Assembly (NCBI GenBank): GCA_037903475.1
Contig: JBAJFG010000320.1
Coordinates: forward strand, 700,001-764,000
From: Ancylostoma caninum
Lineage: Eukaryota > Nematoda > Chromadorea > Rhabditida > Ancylostomatidae
Reading direction: 5' to 3'
Length of the DNA stretch: 64,000 bases
The notes under the pieces are model-generated. The model had not been told where the DNA came from and searched no databases. It saw only the letters and a list, made by a program, of their open reading frames with translations. A program made the position numbers and the translations under genes. Numbering within the stretch: position 1 is the first letter of the stretch; every line of letters starts with the position of its first letter. Below are positions 11,700 to 26,200 of the stretch, in pieces.

Positions 11700-14600
11700 A
11701 GTTTCGTGATCTGACAATTCCAATGACAAAATTCTATGTTTTTTGAGTCCAAATATGTATAATCGGTATTTAATTATCCGGGGAAATTGGTGGAAGATGA
11801 TAACAGTTACAGTTTATCGAAATGAATCATTTGCTTTGCTTTATAGAGCATGGAGCACGAGTGACATAGCGATAACTACGGGGCTTCTGCTAAAGAGCAA
11901 AACTAACTTTTTTTCTGTCAACGGACCGAGCTGATTACTATGACGACCAATAATTCAATCGTTTTGATGCCTTCAGAGCGCAGTAGTTCTAGCTTCAATC
12001 ATGATCTGAACGAAGTGAGTTGATGAAAAATTATTGAAGAAGAGAATATTTACAACACCTGAAGAACTTGCAGGGAAAATAATGTGAATTCTTTATCAGT
12101 GAGGAGCAGCAAATGACGCGAATGAACGTACATAACTGACACATTGATGATATTATTAATGGAATGAGCCGATAGCAAGGGCAGCGATAATGATGGCAAA
12201 AAAAGCAGTAGACGCTACAGTGACAACAAACAAGTGAGCGAAAACCTGCAAAAACCTGAGGGCGGTGGACGGAACAGTAACCCTATTTGTCTGAGGGACT
12301 TCTCGACTGAGGCGATTTTACCTTTTCGAGAGATGAGCAATCCCATAAATTGATAATCCAACTTGAAATTTACAGCAGATCAAATGCCGTTGTAATTTCA
12401 ATACTGATAACTTCCATTTCCTGCTATCGAAAGGAATGGAATGCGGAAGTTCTCAAATAATCTTTCCATCGCTCGCAAATGTTAAATCTTTGTGCTTACA
12501 TACATATATTTTCCTCCAACGCATTTGTCTAGTACTTTTGTGACCAACTATAACATTGTGTTGTCAAATATTTTCCAGCCACTTTTTATTTGTTTTTCTC
12601 CTATTGTTTCCTGCTAGACCTAGTATGCATATCTATTCCAAGCGCCTTTCATCCTCGTAGAGGAAAAACAAATGAATTGAACTAATCAATAATAAAATCT
12701 AATCGCTACTCAAAAAGGGCGCGATGAATTGATGTTTTTTCTGACATATGTATGCAAATTATCACGATGAGAGAACTCTAAATAGAGTGTATTAGATAGT
12801 TGATCAGCTAATGGAAGCGTTAGGTTTTCAGGTGATTGGTGCGGAAAAAAACCCTTCAAGCAACATGCAGCGCCATATCGCTGATCAAACAGAGCGCGTC
12901 ACCTTCGGACAAATCAAACAAAGACTCGAAATGTGTCACATTTATGAGCTAACTGGGTGGATCACTATACTAGTGACAGCGCTGATTCATGGGAGATTAT
13001 TAAAGAATTGTAAAGTCCTTCCAAGTGAGGTAATTGAAGGGTAAAAGGAAGTTCGTCAACCTTCATGTCCCACTTCACGCTAGGAATTAGAGATACCAAC
13101 AGATTCTAGATGTTCTCGCCATGCCGACGCCCAGTATTTATATCTAAAGTCACAAAAATGATGAAACCCCGTTATATAGAGAGTCAAAAACGCAGATTTC
13201 GCTGACAACTTGGGCGGAGCGGTCAAGCCGTTGCACACCTTTCACAAGACTCGTCCCAAGGGAAAACGGGTTGAAAGGCTATTGCGAAACATTCTATGTG
13301 TACTGCTGGAATTAGATCCAGAATCTGCTAATAGCTTAAACACGAGAAAGAAGAGAGATACTGCCTTCAAGCATTATTGATGTTACTTAAAATACATCAG
13401 GGAACCACGCACTACGGCTTGAGCAATATGCATAGTCTAAAATTAAAGGTTGATTTGAGTGGTTGTTCGACACCAAAAATTCTAGCCTAAGACGGAGACG
13501 TCGACTAGCTAGTGGTAACCTTTGAATAAAGTTGTAAATGTGGCCGGTGTGAAAGGTGGCGGAAGCGAGTGCTGCCCATCCAGCGGGCTGCTTATCAGCA
13601 GCAATGTTGATCCACAAAGTATCAAACCAAGCTGGTCATAGACAGCTAGATAGGGGAAGCGGTGTTGTCCGAACTTGAACAGCCTCATGGACGACGCCCA
13701 ATAGTTCTAGTGAGCATGACTAGTCATTCGTGAATCAGCAACTACCAAAGTGAATGATAGCGTTCTCAGAGCACTTCGTTGGTATCACCTTGACGACAGC
13801 CACGTTGTCAACGCACCCACCAAACACACAATTGGCAGCGCACGCAAAACGCTTATCCAGCAAAATACTGACCTCAAGTGCAATAGTGGCAACGCTCAGA
13901 ACTCACCAAGGCTCAGCTCTACGTCGGGTGCTGATTAGACCGCAGTGCAAGGCTTTGAAATCAATGGACACAACAGGAAAAGGTGGATCATTCGGTCTAG
14001 GGGCTTCTTCTGTGGAAGCCCTTTTCATATAAACAAATAATCTGTGGTATGACATGCAACACAAAGCCTCTGCCTTGAATATTATTGAAACAACATTTTG
14101 GGAGATTTTCTAGAGAATCAGAGGATCTCTGGGTGTAGCTAACGTGGACATGCGCAAAATTTTAGACCGAGAAATTTCGAAATGTCATGCCGCTGCAAAA
14201 CTTTCTCAATGGCTTTCATTCTTCATGCAAACACGCAACTGATTCATTTCAGAATTATGAATCACACTATTGTTCACGAATGCGTCAAATGTGAGCAGTA
14301 GCCTCAATGAAGGAAATGAACAAGCCGGTTCCGGGAAATCGAACATTGTCATTGCATGCTCGCCGAGACATTGGTCCAGCGTAACTTCTCGTCGAGCCAA
14401 AGACTTCTAGGTTTGGCTGCCTCCAAATCTTGTGGGAGGGGGGGGGGGGGGAATGACGTGTGAAACATAGCTTCTTCCGAATCATTCATCTGTATTGCTT
14501 CTTCTCTCATTGCTTGGTGAACGGGACGGACACAGCTCCCGTTTGTTTCTGTCATATGCTTCGCTCGCCATGTGGACTGTGTTACGTAGCTCGAAATATA

Positions 14601-14700
14601 GCAAGTGGATCTCCTTTTTATTCCTTGAAATTATTGAAAAGTTTGATATCTGGCAGGAATCACCAGATTCTCTGGCCCAGCGACTGCCCAGGTTGAGGAC
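11700..14700. other. Gene-poor stretch
   Basis: Only short frames occur. A G-run of 14 lies at 14438-14451. No repeat with clear ends was found apart from the features listed. Confidence 0.45.
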
Positions 14701-14787
14701 CGTAACGGAGGGGAATGAGGAAAACCATTACCTAGGACCTCTTCATACAGGTGAGAGGATTCAAGGCAATACCATCATTTCCGTTAG

Positions 14788-14948
14788 ACGGATTTCATTG
14801 GCAATGTCCCATCCTCTCCTCCGTATTGGAAATACCGGTGGACTCTGGATCTTCTCTCCATGCTACTTCTCAGGATATATATCAAGAAATCGCAAAACTG
14901 TCAGAATACCATTATTTCAAACAGATGAACTGCTGCTTTCAAGTGCAG
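14788..14948 (+). pseudogene. Aspartic-protease-like exon (C-terminal lobe), probably a remnant
   Basis: The frame reads DGFHWQCPI, then IPVDSGSSLHA, SQDIYQEIAKLSEY and MNCCF, ending at a CAG|GTAGG donor. VDSGSS followed by an xIYQEIAKL helix is the second catalytic Asp motif and following helix of pepsin-like (A1) proteases. A possible preceding exon near 14710-14750 reads GNEENHYLGPL, which resembles the G-G-x-D-x-x-x-Y-x-G-x-L segment that lies upstream in this family. No first lobe or complete frame was found within several kb, and other frames through the region are also open. A decayed or partial copy is the best reading; a chance match is possible. Confidence 0.33.
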
Positions 14949-15770
14949 GTAGGCGAACCGCTCCTAATAGTGCTAGCTGTCCATCACAGATGGAGCTCTA
15001 GGATATCGTTCTGTCCGATCGATATGATTCGCAGTAGTGAAAGAAGCTCACCATGTCATTTTGAAACATCAAACTGGCACAAGTCCCAAGCAAAGGTTTC
15101 GTCGTTGTTTCGAAGCATCCCATGTATATAATTAGAATCAGCCAGCGTGTTGAGAAAATACTGCATATGCTAATATCCGAGCCAGGAGGACAAGGTGGGA
15201 CACCGCCTTTATGTTATGCTCTGTTCTAGAAGAGAAACATTCTGCTAGTAATGCTCATTTTGAGGTGATTTTTCCAGAGTTCTTACATTCCCCAAAAAGG
15301 TCTTGCTATGCCAAAATACAAGAGTCACTTGCATGAGTTCCTCCACCAGAAAAGATGTGCAGAGTGCATTAATGATGCTGGAGACGAGAAAATCGGAGAG
15401 AGGTAAAAGAACTAAGGCAGAAGTCATAAGAAGCAACGCAGTAGTTATGTGACAACCCCGGGAATCGGAACGAAAAAGTGATGGTAGGATGCGCTTATTG
15501 AATGTGGCTCACTGTGCAAAACAACCACTTGCGGCTTGACAAAGCACTATGCTTGCTTTCCAGCAAAAATGCGGCTAAAAACGCGAAGCTAGAACGAATA
15601 TCCCCACGTGACGTCTCGCATTGCCTGAGCTTCTTGGAATTTTTGGGGGCTTAATTGTATATTCTGTTACTAACAAAACTGAGATATTCATGCGAAAAAA
15701 TGCGAGCACAGTGCTAAGAGTACTAGAGCAGTAGTGTGCTAGAACCTCGAGGACGGAACTAACTGATGGT

Positions 15771-16387
15771 TTAACCCATTGACGATAGTGTGGCTCACCG
15801 GTGAGCCGCGCCCTTCTTATTAACTACTGAGTCTTATTTTCGAAATATTATACAGTGTTTCCATATGCAATGAGTAAAGCACTTCCAAACAGTGTCTCAG
15901 ATAACTCTGGTTCAAGGAAGATTTCTTTTTCAGCGCGACAAATGCCATGAAAAGATGAGATTTTGAAATATAGGAAAATTGCGCTACATTTCTGTGCAGT
16001 GGATGGGAGAATTCTGAATAAAAGCCACATTTTCTACATAAAGGACACGTTCACTATATGTTCACCTTTCCTATTGGTCAGATTAAAGCCAGAGCCACAC
16101 GAACGTGTACACTCTCGACACATTCCCTTATAACTCTCAAAATACCTTTTACAAACTTCTTTCTGCTCTGAAGAAGGTAAGAAACGTTAGGATTCTTCGT
16201 TTTTCTGATCCAGTGACCCTATTAACCTTCCAGAACTAAATTTTCGAATTATTTCTCCAAAGTATCAGTTTTATTCCCAGTTCTCTTATAGTAATAGCGT
16301 GAAACTGTGCGGGTGCCGTGGTCTTGAAGGGGGCCTTGGTCCCACGCGCCAGACACGCGAAAATGCGCGTGGTCGTCAAGGGGTTAA
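15771..16387. mobile_element. piggyBac-like MITE
   Basis: TTAA plus CCCATTGACGA at the left faces TTAA plus CCCCTTGACGA, read on the other strand, at the right. TTAA target sites with CCC-starting inverted termini are typical of the piggyBac superfamily. The 617-bp body has a perfect GGCTCACCGGTGAGCC palindrome just inside the left end and no transposase frame. Confidence 0.65.
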
Positions 16388-17276
16388 TTATTTACCAAAA
16401 AATCTGTTCCATTGCCTCTCAACAATATTGGCAACATTACAGCTCCTATTTCAATACCAGAGTAGTTATTAGTAACTGACATCTTCGAAATATTCTCCTT
16501 CGGAATGATTGCTTTTTCTGTGAAATTATTGAAAATTCTTTTTTTTTGGTTTTTTGTTAGACTTTTTGGGACTTCCACTTATTCATGTAGAGAGAAGAAT
16601 TATAGAACAAGGCTTTTAAAGAAAATACTCATCCGAAATACGATTTCGAATAATTCCTTTTCAACGCTAAATGAGGCGGTAGAAAGGAAAGCCAGAGGAA
16701 CCAACATGCTAATGAACGCTGTGCTATTGGACTTGGAATACGATAGTTATGTTCACAAGCAGTTTATGTCAATGTTACAGAGTTAAAAGGAAGAACACTT
16801 ATGTACGCTCATCAAACTCTCAAATCACATCTGAATAGCTCAATCCGTAGTTGAGTTACAGTACAAGATTCCGCCTTAAGCACTGCCACTGACCACATTT
16901 TTTAACTGCTACTGTATGCACGCATGCTATTCAGCGATTTCGTACACAGGCCCGACCTGCATAGCAGCGACTCGTGTTTTGCTCATTCACGTGACGAGCA
17001 GGGAAGCGGCCATCCGGAGACGGACGACTCCGTATTTGTCGAGTTCTCCAGCGTGAATCAGAAAAATTCGCGCATTTTCTAATCCCATGGCAAACAGAAC
17101 GCACCCTTTCGGCAAAGTCATATGTAAGTGATCCAGTGCTTTTCGCCGTTTCAACATGCGCGCGGCGATCAGCATCCTCATTACCACAGTATCTTTTTGG
17201 CACATAGCGGGTACATCTACCACACGTAATTATGCTATAAGCTATGTCCGAGAGGTTCGATGATGCAAATTTTCAG

Positions 17277-20200
17277 AAGCGGTCAGGTGTCACAGCTGTT
17301 ACAACTACAACGGACAAGCTTGCGTGTCCAATCCGGACTGTTATGGAGAATTTTGCTTATTTGGTCGGTTTGTTTCTACAGATTGATATGGTGTCTCAGT
17401 GGATGTTCATTTGACAATTAGCGAATCTATTCATTTCTCAACCATTTTTAATAGTTCATTTCTAGCTGGGTGGCAGGAAAATTTCATTTCTCCTTAGCTA
17501 AACTAAGAAAAAAGCATAATATTGGGTCGGTCAGCATGGAATGACTGATTTCGAATGAGGTGTCCAGTATTGCATATCTAACAACATGGTTTCAATCAAT
17601 CTTATTATTTGTTTATTTATGTATTTATACGTGATATACCACACTAATGTAGAGGTAGAATCTCAAGAATGTAAGTACAGCGCATAGAAGACATCAAAGC
17701 AATGACAATAAGTAATTGCCTGAAAGGCGGAAGTAACTCAGTAAAGTTAGTACAACGCATATACGATAAATCAATGAGCATAATCACTCAAATACTTGTC
17801 TACCTGCCTCTTATATTGTCCTAGCGAACATGGCAGGATGGATTTCTTGGAAAATCTCAGCAAAATCGACTCAGCTCTCTGTATAAAAAAAGTCGTGAGC
17901 TGCTTTTCGCTGTGAAAATTCTATTTTAAACGGGCCACCTCTTGTGCAGGAAGGAATAACCTATGGAATGTACCTACCGGAAAATGGTTCTTTTGTAAAT
18001 TTTTCAAATTTTGTGAATAATAACAAGATCGTACTCGATCCTTCGAGTACTCTATTATGCCCTCCATACTATCGGCACAGGATCGCCTTCTTAACGATGG
18101 TATACACATTTTGGATGCATAGGCAACAAATGGCGATGAAGTAGCGAAAGGCGTGTCCAACATTACTTAATTCCTTATTATTTCCTCAACTATTTATTCC
18201 TCTATTATTTCCTTAAGCTTTTCGTGCATGTCTCGATGCGCTGGACGCCATGATTAGTCTTCAGAGATAATAGTTCTCGTGCATAGAAACGCGAATACAT
18301 GGAATGCCATTTGATAAAAAAAAACTGTGCGTTGAAAGCCTGCCTTCACATGCAGTTTTTCCATTCTTTACCTTAAATGATCATACAAGTAGGCGATGCA
18401 CAAAGTTGAGCCAGTAAAAAAATAACACAGAAGTTGAAGTATATACTGTTTTGAAGAGAAAGTACTGGAAGAAACGACATCCTGATCAGATTTTCATCTC
18501 TAACTTGTACCAAGGTGTTTCCAAATGAAGAGAGTCTATAACATTACTCCGACGCAAAGCTGGAATCTGCTTCTTCTTTCTCAGAAATGTGCGAGCGCGG
18601 CGCGACATACGAAGGAAACCATATTCAAAAATGGTCAGAATCAGTGGGTTCCTTCATCGTCCAAGAGGGAGTTACGGGGTAGGACGGGGTAATGTTCAGT
18701 GACAAGCCAGAGAAGTAAGATTAATGGGTTACCATAGTGAAGGAAAGTCCCTCTAGTGAAAAATGTGGGAAAGGTGGCAGGTGAAATGTGTAACGTAGAG
18801 CAGGGCTTCTCGTTTTTGTCATTTTTCTTCGGCGAATTCCCCGTTTTCAGACCTGTGGTCGCATGCATTATTGCCATTGCCCAGGGTAAAAGAGTTAGCA
18901 AGCCACAATTCCACCCATTGTCAACACGAGTAGCGACGCGTTTACCTTGGGTAATCTTAATGAAGCATCTGGCCTTGGCCTATCCATGTGGTAGCTGTGA
19001 CTGTCCTACCTTGAAGGAGCAACTCGATTCACAGCGATCACTTCGCGTTATCGGGGCGGTCGTGTACAGCGGAAAGTTTGAAGTCCCTCTCCTTGATGCC
19101 CTTGCTGTTGCTCAATGCTTGTTCGCAGAGCAGCTCACAGTGGAGTTGGGGCGAAAACACCCTTTCCAAAATGAAGGTGTAACTCCAAAAACAAGCACTT
19201 TCTGGTCATTCAGTAGCCATAGGGTAATGCTTCTGTGAATCTCCTACTATTGCACCTAACCAATCGTAACTGAATCACCAGCAACAGCCAATAAGGAAGT
19301 TTTGAAAAACTTCTTCAATTAATTCCTACCGAGCCAAAAATTTCCTGTGTGAACATAGTGTGTGGAGCAAGTGATGACACGAGAAATTTGAAAATAAGCT
19401 CGCAAAATCTTTCTTGAAGGAATTTTCTGGTTTTTTTGCCTCACTTTCAGCAGTATACGGTCTGCATGTTGGGGAGTTTTTGGACAAACCACTTACAACT
19501 TATTCCGTGAAAACAAACTATTTTGACACATTGGATTGTACTTTCTCAAGATCCTACCTCTTTAAGAGCAGATAGTCCGACCAAATGGTGTAACCTCGGT
19601 ACGGAAAGCGTGCTTGAATCATGGGGAGTATCAATTTGACGATGGTTTGGTAATGACTAACCTGGACCAATGTGTTGCCAGGTACGCTAAATGCTATGCA
19701 CTTTTTCCATTTTGTATTATAAATACACTGTTTTGAGTATTAAGATTCTAGAAATTCAAATACTGGGCTATTTTACGTGCTTTTGTGTTCTTCCGCAGAC
19801 GATTGCAACAGTAACTGCATTACAACAGCGCCACCTACGCCGCAGCCTGTGCCGCCACCTCAACCCGGAGCAGGCAAGAATTGTTCCTGTTATTATGCCT
19901 AATGATATAGTTTGAAAACAAAGATTTTCCGCCTTTTTCCGAAATATCCTCTATTTAGTGTCATGCTATAACTGTATCACATATGACGGAACCGATTGTC
20001 AGACAAACATTTGTCAAGGAAAATACTGCGCTTATGGTAAGTCATCAATTCTCTATATTAAATTCTCTTTTTCTGAATTTCGCTGCCTACTATGTTCATG
20101 TGCGCGGCTTCCTGAGATTTTGAAAAAAATTTTCGCTATAAGCTTTCTCCATACTCATATTTCCAGAAAGAAAAATTACCGGCAATCAAATGGTGGTGAA

Positions 20201-23200
20201 GAAAAGCTGCATGAACACTCCTCTTCTACTGCTTGACGATGGCACAGCGGTCGAAACGGTTGGAGTGTGTGAAGTCAGGTATGTTTCCAACCGATTCACA
20301 CCACTCTTATAAACGTTGGCAGTCTACAGAAATACGCCCATCGAACACATGCTCACGGCCTCGAAATACTAATCCTCGCAATTAGGCACCGCAACTGTAA
20401 TCCAAATACATCACCTCATGTAATAACTAACAAATTTGTCACATAAGTTATCAGGATCAGCTGAACGTAATCCAAGGGCGAAGACTTCAAAAATAGAATA
20501 ATACAAGTTGTTCGGCATAAGCGTTTTCTTTTCATGGATCCCTTCAAATGTAATCAGAATTTTCTGCAATGCACTCCGGAACAGACCATTTATTTTGAGC
20601 AACTAGTAAAATGAGGACTTAGTAAAGTAGTAAATCTGCCCCTCATTCATGAGCTGAAAATGCGCTTGAGAAGCATGCTACCATAGCATCATTGTTGCTC
20701 ACATTTCCAAATAATTAGGTCATCGGGGGAGTTTATGTATAGGGAAGCGTCTCACCGTCTCACTTACTCTCATTTATCTTTTTCAGCTACCACTAGCATC
20801 CTCAGTTATCCCATTATTTATACTTGTGCATGTTAAGTAAGATCTTCTGAAAATTTCTTGGGAACTATTGATGAAGCGGTCGTTGACACGGGGGCATCAA
20901 GGAGGCTGCACTTACGCTCTAGGTCAAGCCCCGAAGCCGGGTTAATGTAGGAACTTAGGATTTCTGGATTGATACATCTTCACCTTTTTGACTTTCGATC
21001 CACTAATCTTTACATAAACATAAGTTAGGTTGAGTTGTTGCCTACCATTCAATCATTGTTGGTTGCACCACCCTCCTCATATTGTATTTGTGGATTGAGT
21101 TTCCCCTTTCTTTGCTTTTTGCTCCCTTCTATCGAAGCAATGAATCTTTTACAGAAGATGAACGAGGAGGTGAGAGGAGAGGTTCCACTGCTCCACTCTT
21201 CTCTGTTTCAGAGCTTGTAGGGCAGCCGTGGCGAATGTAAATGCATATCACGTTGAGGAATGATCTCGTGCCGTTCTCCACAAACGCTTTTTTCCTGCGA
21301 CAAAATCGGTCAACCAGCCATTTTCACAGCTCACCTCCCAATAACCGAAATTAACTAGAGACTTGGCAGCTCACAGGTTTCAATTTTATTGAAAGCTAAC
21401 TAGTCTGAGACGAATCACCTAGCAATTAGTAAAATTCTAAAAAACAAAAAAGACGAAACACAACGAAAGGCATGGGGAGAGGAAATAACAGCGACGGGAG
21501 AGCACGGAGGAGCGTGGAACTCTCCCAATTGTGTTTCCAGATGAGCATTTTGATGTGATTTCCGGATTGAGATTCACATAGTATGCATAGATGTCACGCG
21601 CTGGCTCCTTCGCCACACTCGGAAGTTCTTGAGAGTAGATATTGCCAGTGATGTTTTGATACCTATGTACTCATCCTCGATAGATTGTCGCCTCCATGCC
21701 ATGTCCTGGTAACTGAGCTAATCATAGAGCTGCGTCTTCAATCCATTCTCCCTTGAGGATTTCTCCACAAGGATACGATTCCCATCGCCTGAGATGGATC
21801 TGAGAAAAGTTTTATCTAGGACAGAAGAAGGCGTCAAAAGCTTTTTCCTTTCGAGTTGAATCCTCTTAATCTCTGTTGTACAAGCGAGAATTTGGTGGAA
21901 ATAATCGAAAAAGTTTATGTTGGTGTTAAACTCTTTGGTTCAAGTAAAGAGTGATGTGCAAGACACAGTCGAGAGACACTCCAATTTGGGCCAAATACAA
22001 GGGATGAGAGAACGGGGACTCATCCTTCAACGCAGAGGTAGCCGAAGAATCTGTGTTTCCACTGTTTTCAGGAACACACTGACATCCCGCTACTACGTTA
22101 AGTTGTGCGACGACACAAACTTCTGCAACAACTACTGCAATCCTGATGTCATCGTTGAGCCACCGCAGCGACGTAATATTTGTTTGCCATATTTTCAATC
22201 ATAAAAGGGTTTCGTTCTTGATGCGTTCAATAGTCGGCAAGAAATCAATTATGGGAACAGCAACTCTGAGGGGATCTGTACTGCATTGACGTCTGCGTCT
22301 TCCCGAAAATTTTCAAGAAATCGCGGGAAACTGCATACCTAGCGGGAATTTCCTATGAACTGATTAAAAATTTGTTTTTCAGGAAGTGTGACTTACCTAA
22401 GGCTCAGTTTATTGTTTTCCACCTACGCACTGGTGTCCCGCGGGACTTCTAAAGAGAATTCAAAGCGGATAAAGTCAGCCGTACTCAAAAAAGATATGTA
22501 TATGTATTTCAAGCCGAACCGTTGCTTTGCAGGGCTTTGTCTCGTATCCCTGCAGATTTCTAGTGAACTGCGCGATGTGTTCAGGGCATCACTCTGATGT
22601 CTCATTTTACGGTATAATCTTGAAAAATAGTTCTCACGTGGTGGAATTCACGATTTTGTTTCAAGTTCAGTGCAAAACTTCATCATTGTTGAGCAATATC
22701 AAATGAAATCAAGGATTCACCCGACTTCTACGCTCAGTATTAATACAAGAATGCATCGCCAAAACGCAATACACCATGAGGACCCCAATGTCCTATGAAA
22801 ACGCGGAATTTCTTCCTAATATCCGGCAGGAGCATCTGAGGAAACAACCCTGAAGCCGTTATCCTCTTCCTTCATATGTGAGCAAGGTGAACTCACCCAT
22901 ACTTAGCAAAAATAACAATATCTTTACCTTGCGCTTCATACTCCCACTTCAGCGATTGCTAAACTTGTTCAGAAACAAAATTTTAAGTGAGTTCTAACAA
23001 AAGTAAAGAACCGCTGTTTGTGGGGCAGCTGTGGTTTGATGAGCGTGATTGGCTAACGGTTTCTGCTCTTCTGATCTGCTGTCTTTTTACCTATTCGAGC
23101 CTGCCGAAACTCCTCTGAGGTTCTTTTCTGTCCTAGTCTTCTGTATGACGGGTCATATTGTGAATTACCACGATGTATGAATAAATAAATAAACTAGGCA

Positions 23201-26200
23201 ATGTGCTTTCCAGCTGTCCCATGTGCCCGAGCCTTCAATTTTTTCAATAGTTTTGCACGACAGTTTCGCGGTTGTTCGCTGAAATAAAGAAAAACCCCAC
23301 CTGCACGTTACAAGATCAAGTGGAAACGGTTATCAGAATTTATCTGCCAAATAACACTGACACTTGTGAATTTATCGGTGCGCTTCTAGCAGTATCAACT
23401 CTAAATGTGACAACGTTCTTGGTTGGCACTTCCTGAAAAACGCATTTTGACACAGGTTACTGGAAGATCACGCAATGTGTGCTTTTCTCATGATTTTTCG
23501 GAAATTTTTCAGAAGAGGCGTGCTCCGTGTAAGTATATATGAGTTACTTCAACCAATTTCAGAGCCGACAATCTCCTGCTATGAGTGCGAATCTTTTGGT
23601 GGCGAGTGCTTCACGGGACAGTGCACTGCTCAGTACTGCCTCTACCGTAAATATTTACTGAAGTTTGAAGAGCTTAAAGCAGACAGCAGTCACTCCGTTG
23701 ACAAGCTTGAGCACTACATGATTTTCCCTATATTGGAAGTGTTCAAGGACCTTGGAAACAGCGCTGTGCTTGCAGAACGTCAACGGCGTCGATCTACTGG
23801 CACAACATACGTGAAGAAGTCATGCTCCAATGCTCCTTTCGTGGAATACCCAGACAACACGCCATCAACAGCTTTGAATAATTGCGAGACTCGGTTTGTT
23901 AGGTAGAAACGGGGAATCCCGCAATGCAGATGAGCTCAGGTTATCCTAGAATCATCAGTGACATCCAGTACCAAGTGAGAGTGTGCAACTCGGGGAACAA
24001 CTGCAACGTTGCATGTCCTATACAGGATGGTGAGTTACCGCTGTATTTCGCTGGCATGAGCCAATTTACGCTTCTCTACAGAACAGCTGCTTACGTGTTA
24101 CCAGTGTGAAGCAACTAATCACCCCGACTGCACATCGGGATCCTGCCAAGGGAAATACTGTTTGTTCAGTGAGTTGTTCCTTGTGAGGTGAACTATGTAT
24201 TAGTTTTGATACACAAAGAATAAGTCGGGTTCCCGTGGAAATTGATGTTTAGCCTGTTTAGCCTATGTTTAGCCTGCATTAATCTAGCTAATTTTTTTGT
24301 GTTGAGCTGTGTGGTTTTCTTTGACATTTTACACAGTGTAATACTGGACCAAGGTCAGGATTTATTTATGATGACTTCAAGTTAAAATTATTTATTTATC
24401 TGGTTTTGAGGACCTAGTTTTTTTTTTCTTTCGGCACCATACCTTCCTTCTCTATGAGCGAATCAGCCCTCTCTCTTTAAATACTAGTTTTTCTTCCTCA
24501 AAAATTTTATGGAATAAAAAGACTTTCAGCATGACTGGCATAGAAGAATAAATCTTGCTAAATGGTCTGCACTTTCACAAATAATGTGAAGAGTCACGCC
24601 CAGGCCCCCCAGCACAGGTCTTCCCGGGGGCAAGCTGGGCTTTGTAAAAGGATTGAAAAGCAAAGGGGGCTTTGTACTGTCCGGGACGAAGCCCCTGGCA
24701 AATTGTGTTTTTTTTTTTACTTTTAAGGAAGGCATCACATTCATCGAGATACGGGTATTAAATAAGTTAAGCGACCGATTCTTTGAGTGCTGAGAGGCTG
24801 CTCTTGCGTTGTGCGGCCAGGCGACTGTCCGCTTCAAGTATTCTGAATGGAGCACATATTCTACAGACGCCATAGGATTTTAAGGATTCCTGCGCAGTCC
24901 AAGCGCAACCAGATGACTTGATATCTCTATTGACAAAAGAACTAAGGGAGTACTACAAGTGTTCGAACGGCCGACCAAAACTTATGTACCATACGAAAGA
25001 TATACGCGAAAAACGCTGCTCCTGGGAATTTCAAGGAACTGCTGTGAAGTCCAGACTTTAAGATTGGCCTTGAAAATTGGTGTCTGGGGAGGTCTAAGAG
25101 AGCACTATATTCTCCGTATTGCCAGAACCGATGTACAGCGCAAAGAATATATGCCAGGAAGGCCTCAGGTCTCCCTCAAGTCTTCCAGGTCGACCTAAGT
25201 CACTTAATGAGCATTCACTTTTTTAGTTTACATAATTTTTGGACTTGCTCATCATATTCTTTTTTGTAGAGTCCGCTTCATCATTCAGGCACCTGATGGA
25301 TGCGATCCGTGAAGTGTGGAATTCCTAGGAGCTCTTGGAGTGTTGCGAACTAGCGGTTATCCTACATAAAGAGCATACATTTTTTTAGTTTACATAAGTT
25401 TTGTCACCCTAGCAAACACTTGTAATACCCACTAAGCTCTTTTCTTACTATAGATTGCCATTCATTCCGCTGTGTTTATGCTGCGCAGGAATTCTTAGAC
25501 GTTTACGGACGTTCGTCACCCGCCGCGCCGCCGCGCGCGGCACTACCTTTTTTTCCCTAGCGCAGACGCCCGGAGGGTGGGTATGGAGCGTTATACCTGG
25601 AGTGGGAGGCGCGGTCGAGCTCTGACCAATCGCAGAGCTGAGCTGCACCGCCCTCTTCAGGTATAACACCCCACACACCGGGAGGGTTTGTCGCGCACTC
25701 CGCCCTTTTCGCCGCGTTCGCGAAACGACGGGTGACGAACGTCACGTAATCTTCTTAGAATCCCACGGAGTTCAAACCCGCAGAATATGTGCTCCAATCT
25801 AACGACGCCGCAGCCTAGTTTCAACGCGTTTTGCCTTGTAATAAGAATCACCTGCTCATCCTCACATGTTCCAACGAATCAAGGGCAATTTATAGGGTAA
25901 CTTATACTAGTTGCGTGCGTCGGACGTACGCATCAATTTGCGAACGATCTTCCGTGAAGATCGGTCAACGCGGCATGTACTATCTGAATGAAAATACTGC
26001 CCTCTTGTGGCTGTGAACGCGTTCCGCTGAGCTGAGCAAGCGATGCTACTGGCCATATCCTTCATCTTATAGACGCACGCGCGTCAAACGCACGCATCTA
26101 ATATAACTTCCCCTTGACCTGCTCAACTTCCTTGTCCATTCCTTTTCGGATTGACGTTTTTCTTCGAAATTATGCCTTTTTTAAATTATTTTGCTCCAAA

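Noticed and set aside
14495..15001. 168-codon plus-strand frame
   Set aside because: It overlaps the aspartic-protease-like exon in another frame, where the motif is not read.
16505..16786. Signal-peptide-like ORF start as exon 1 of the ET gene
   Set aside because: The N-terminus is hydrophobic, but the only phase-compatible donor (GTTAGA) is weak and the body of the ORF is unrelated. Kept only as a remark.
20761..20850. Hydrophobic short frame after a TTTTCAG (LPLASSVIPLFILVH)
   Set aside because: It looked like another alternative tail exon of the ET gene, but the phase-2 donor at 20278 would give an immediate stop.
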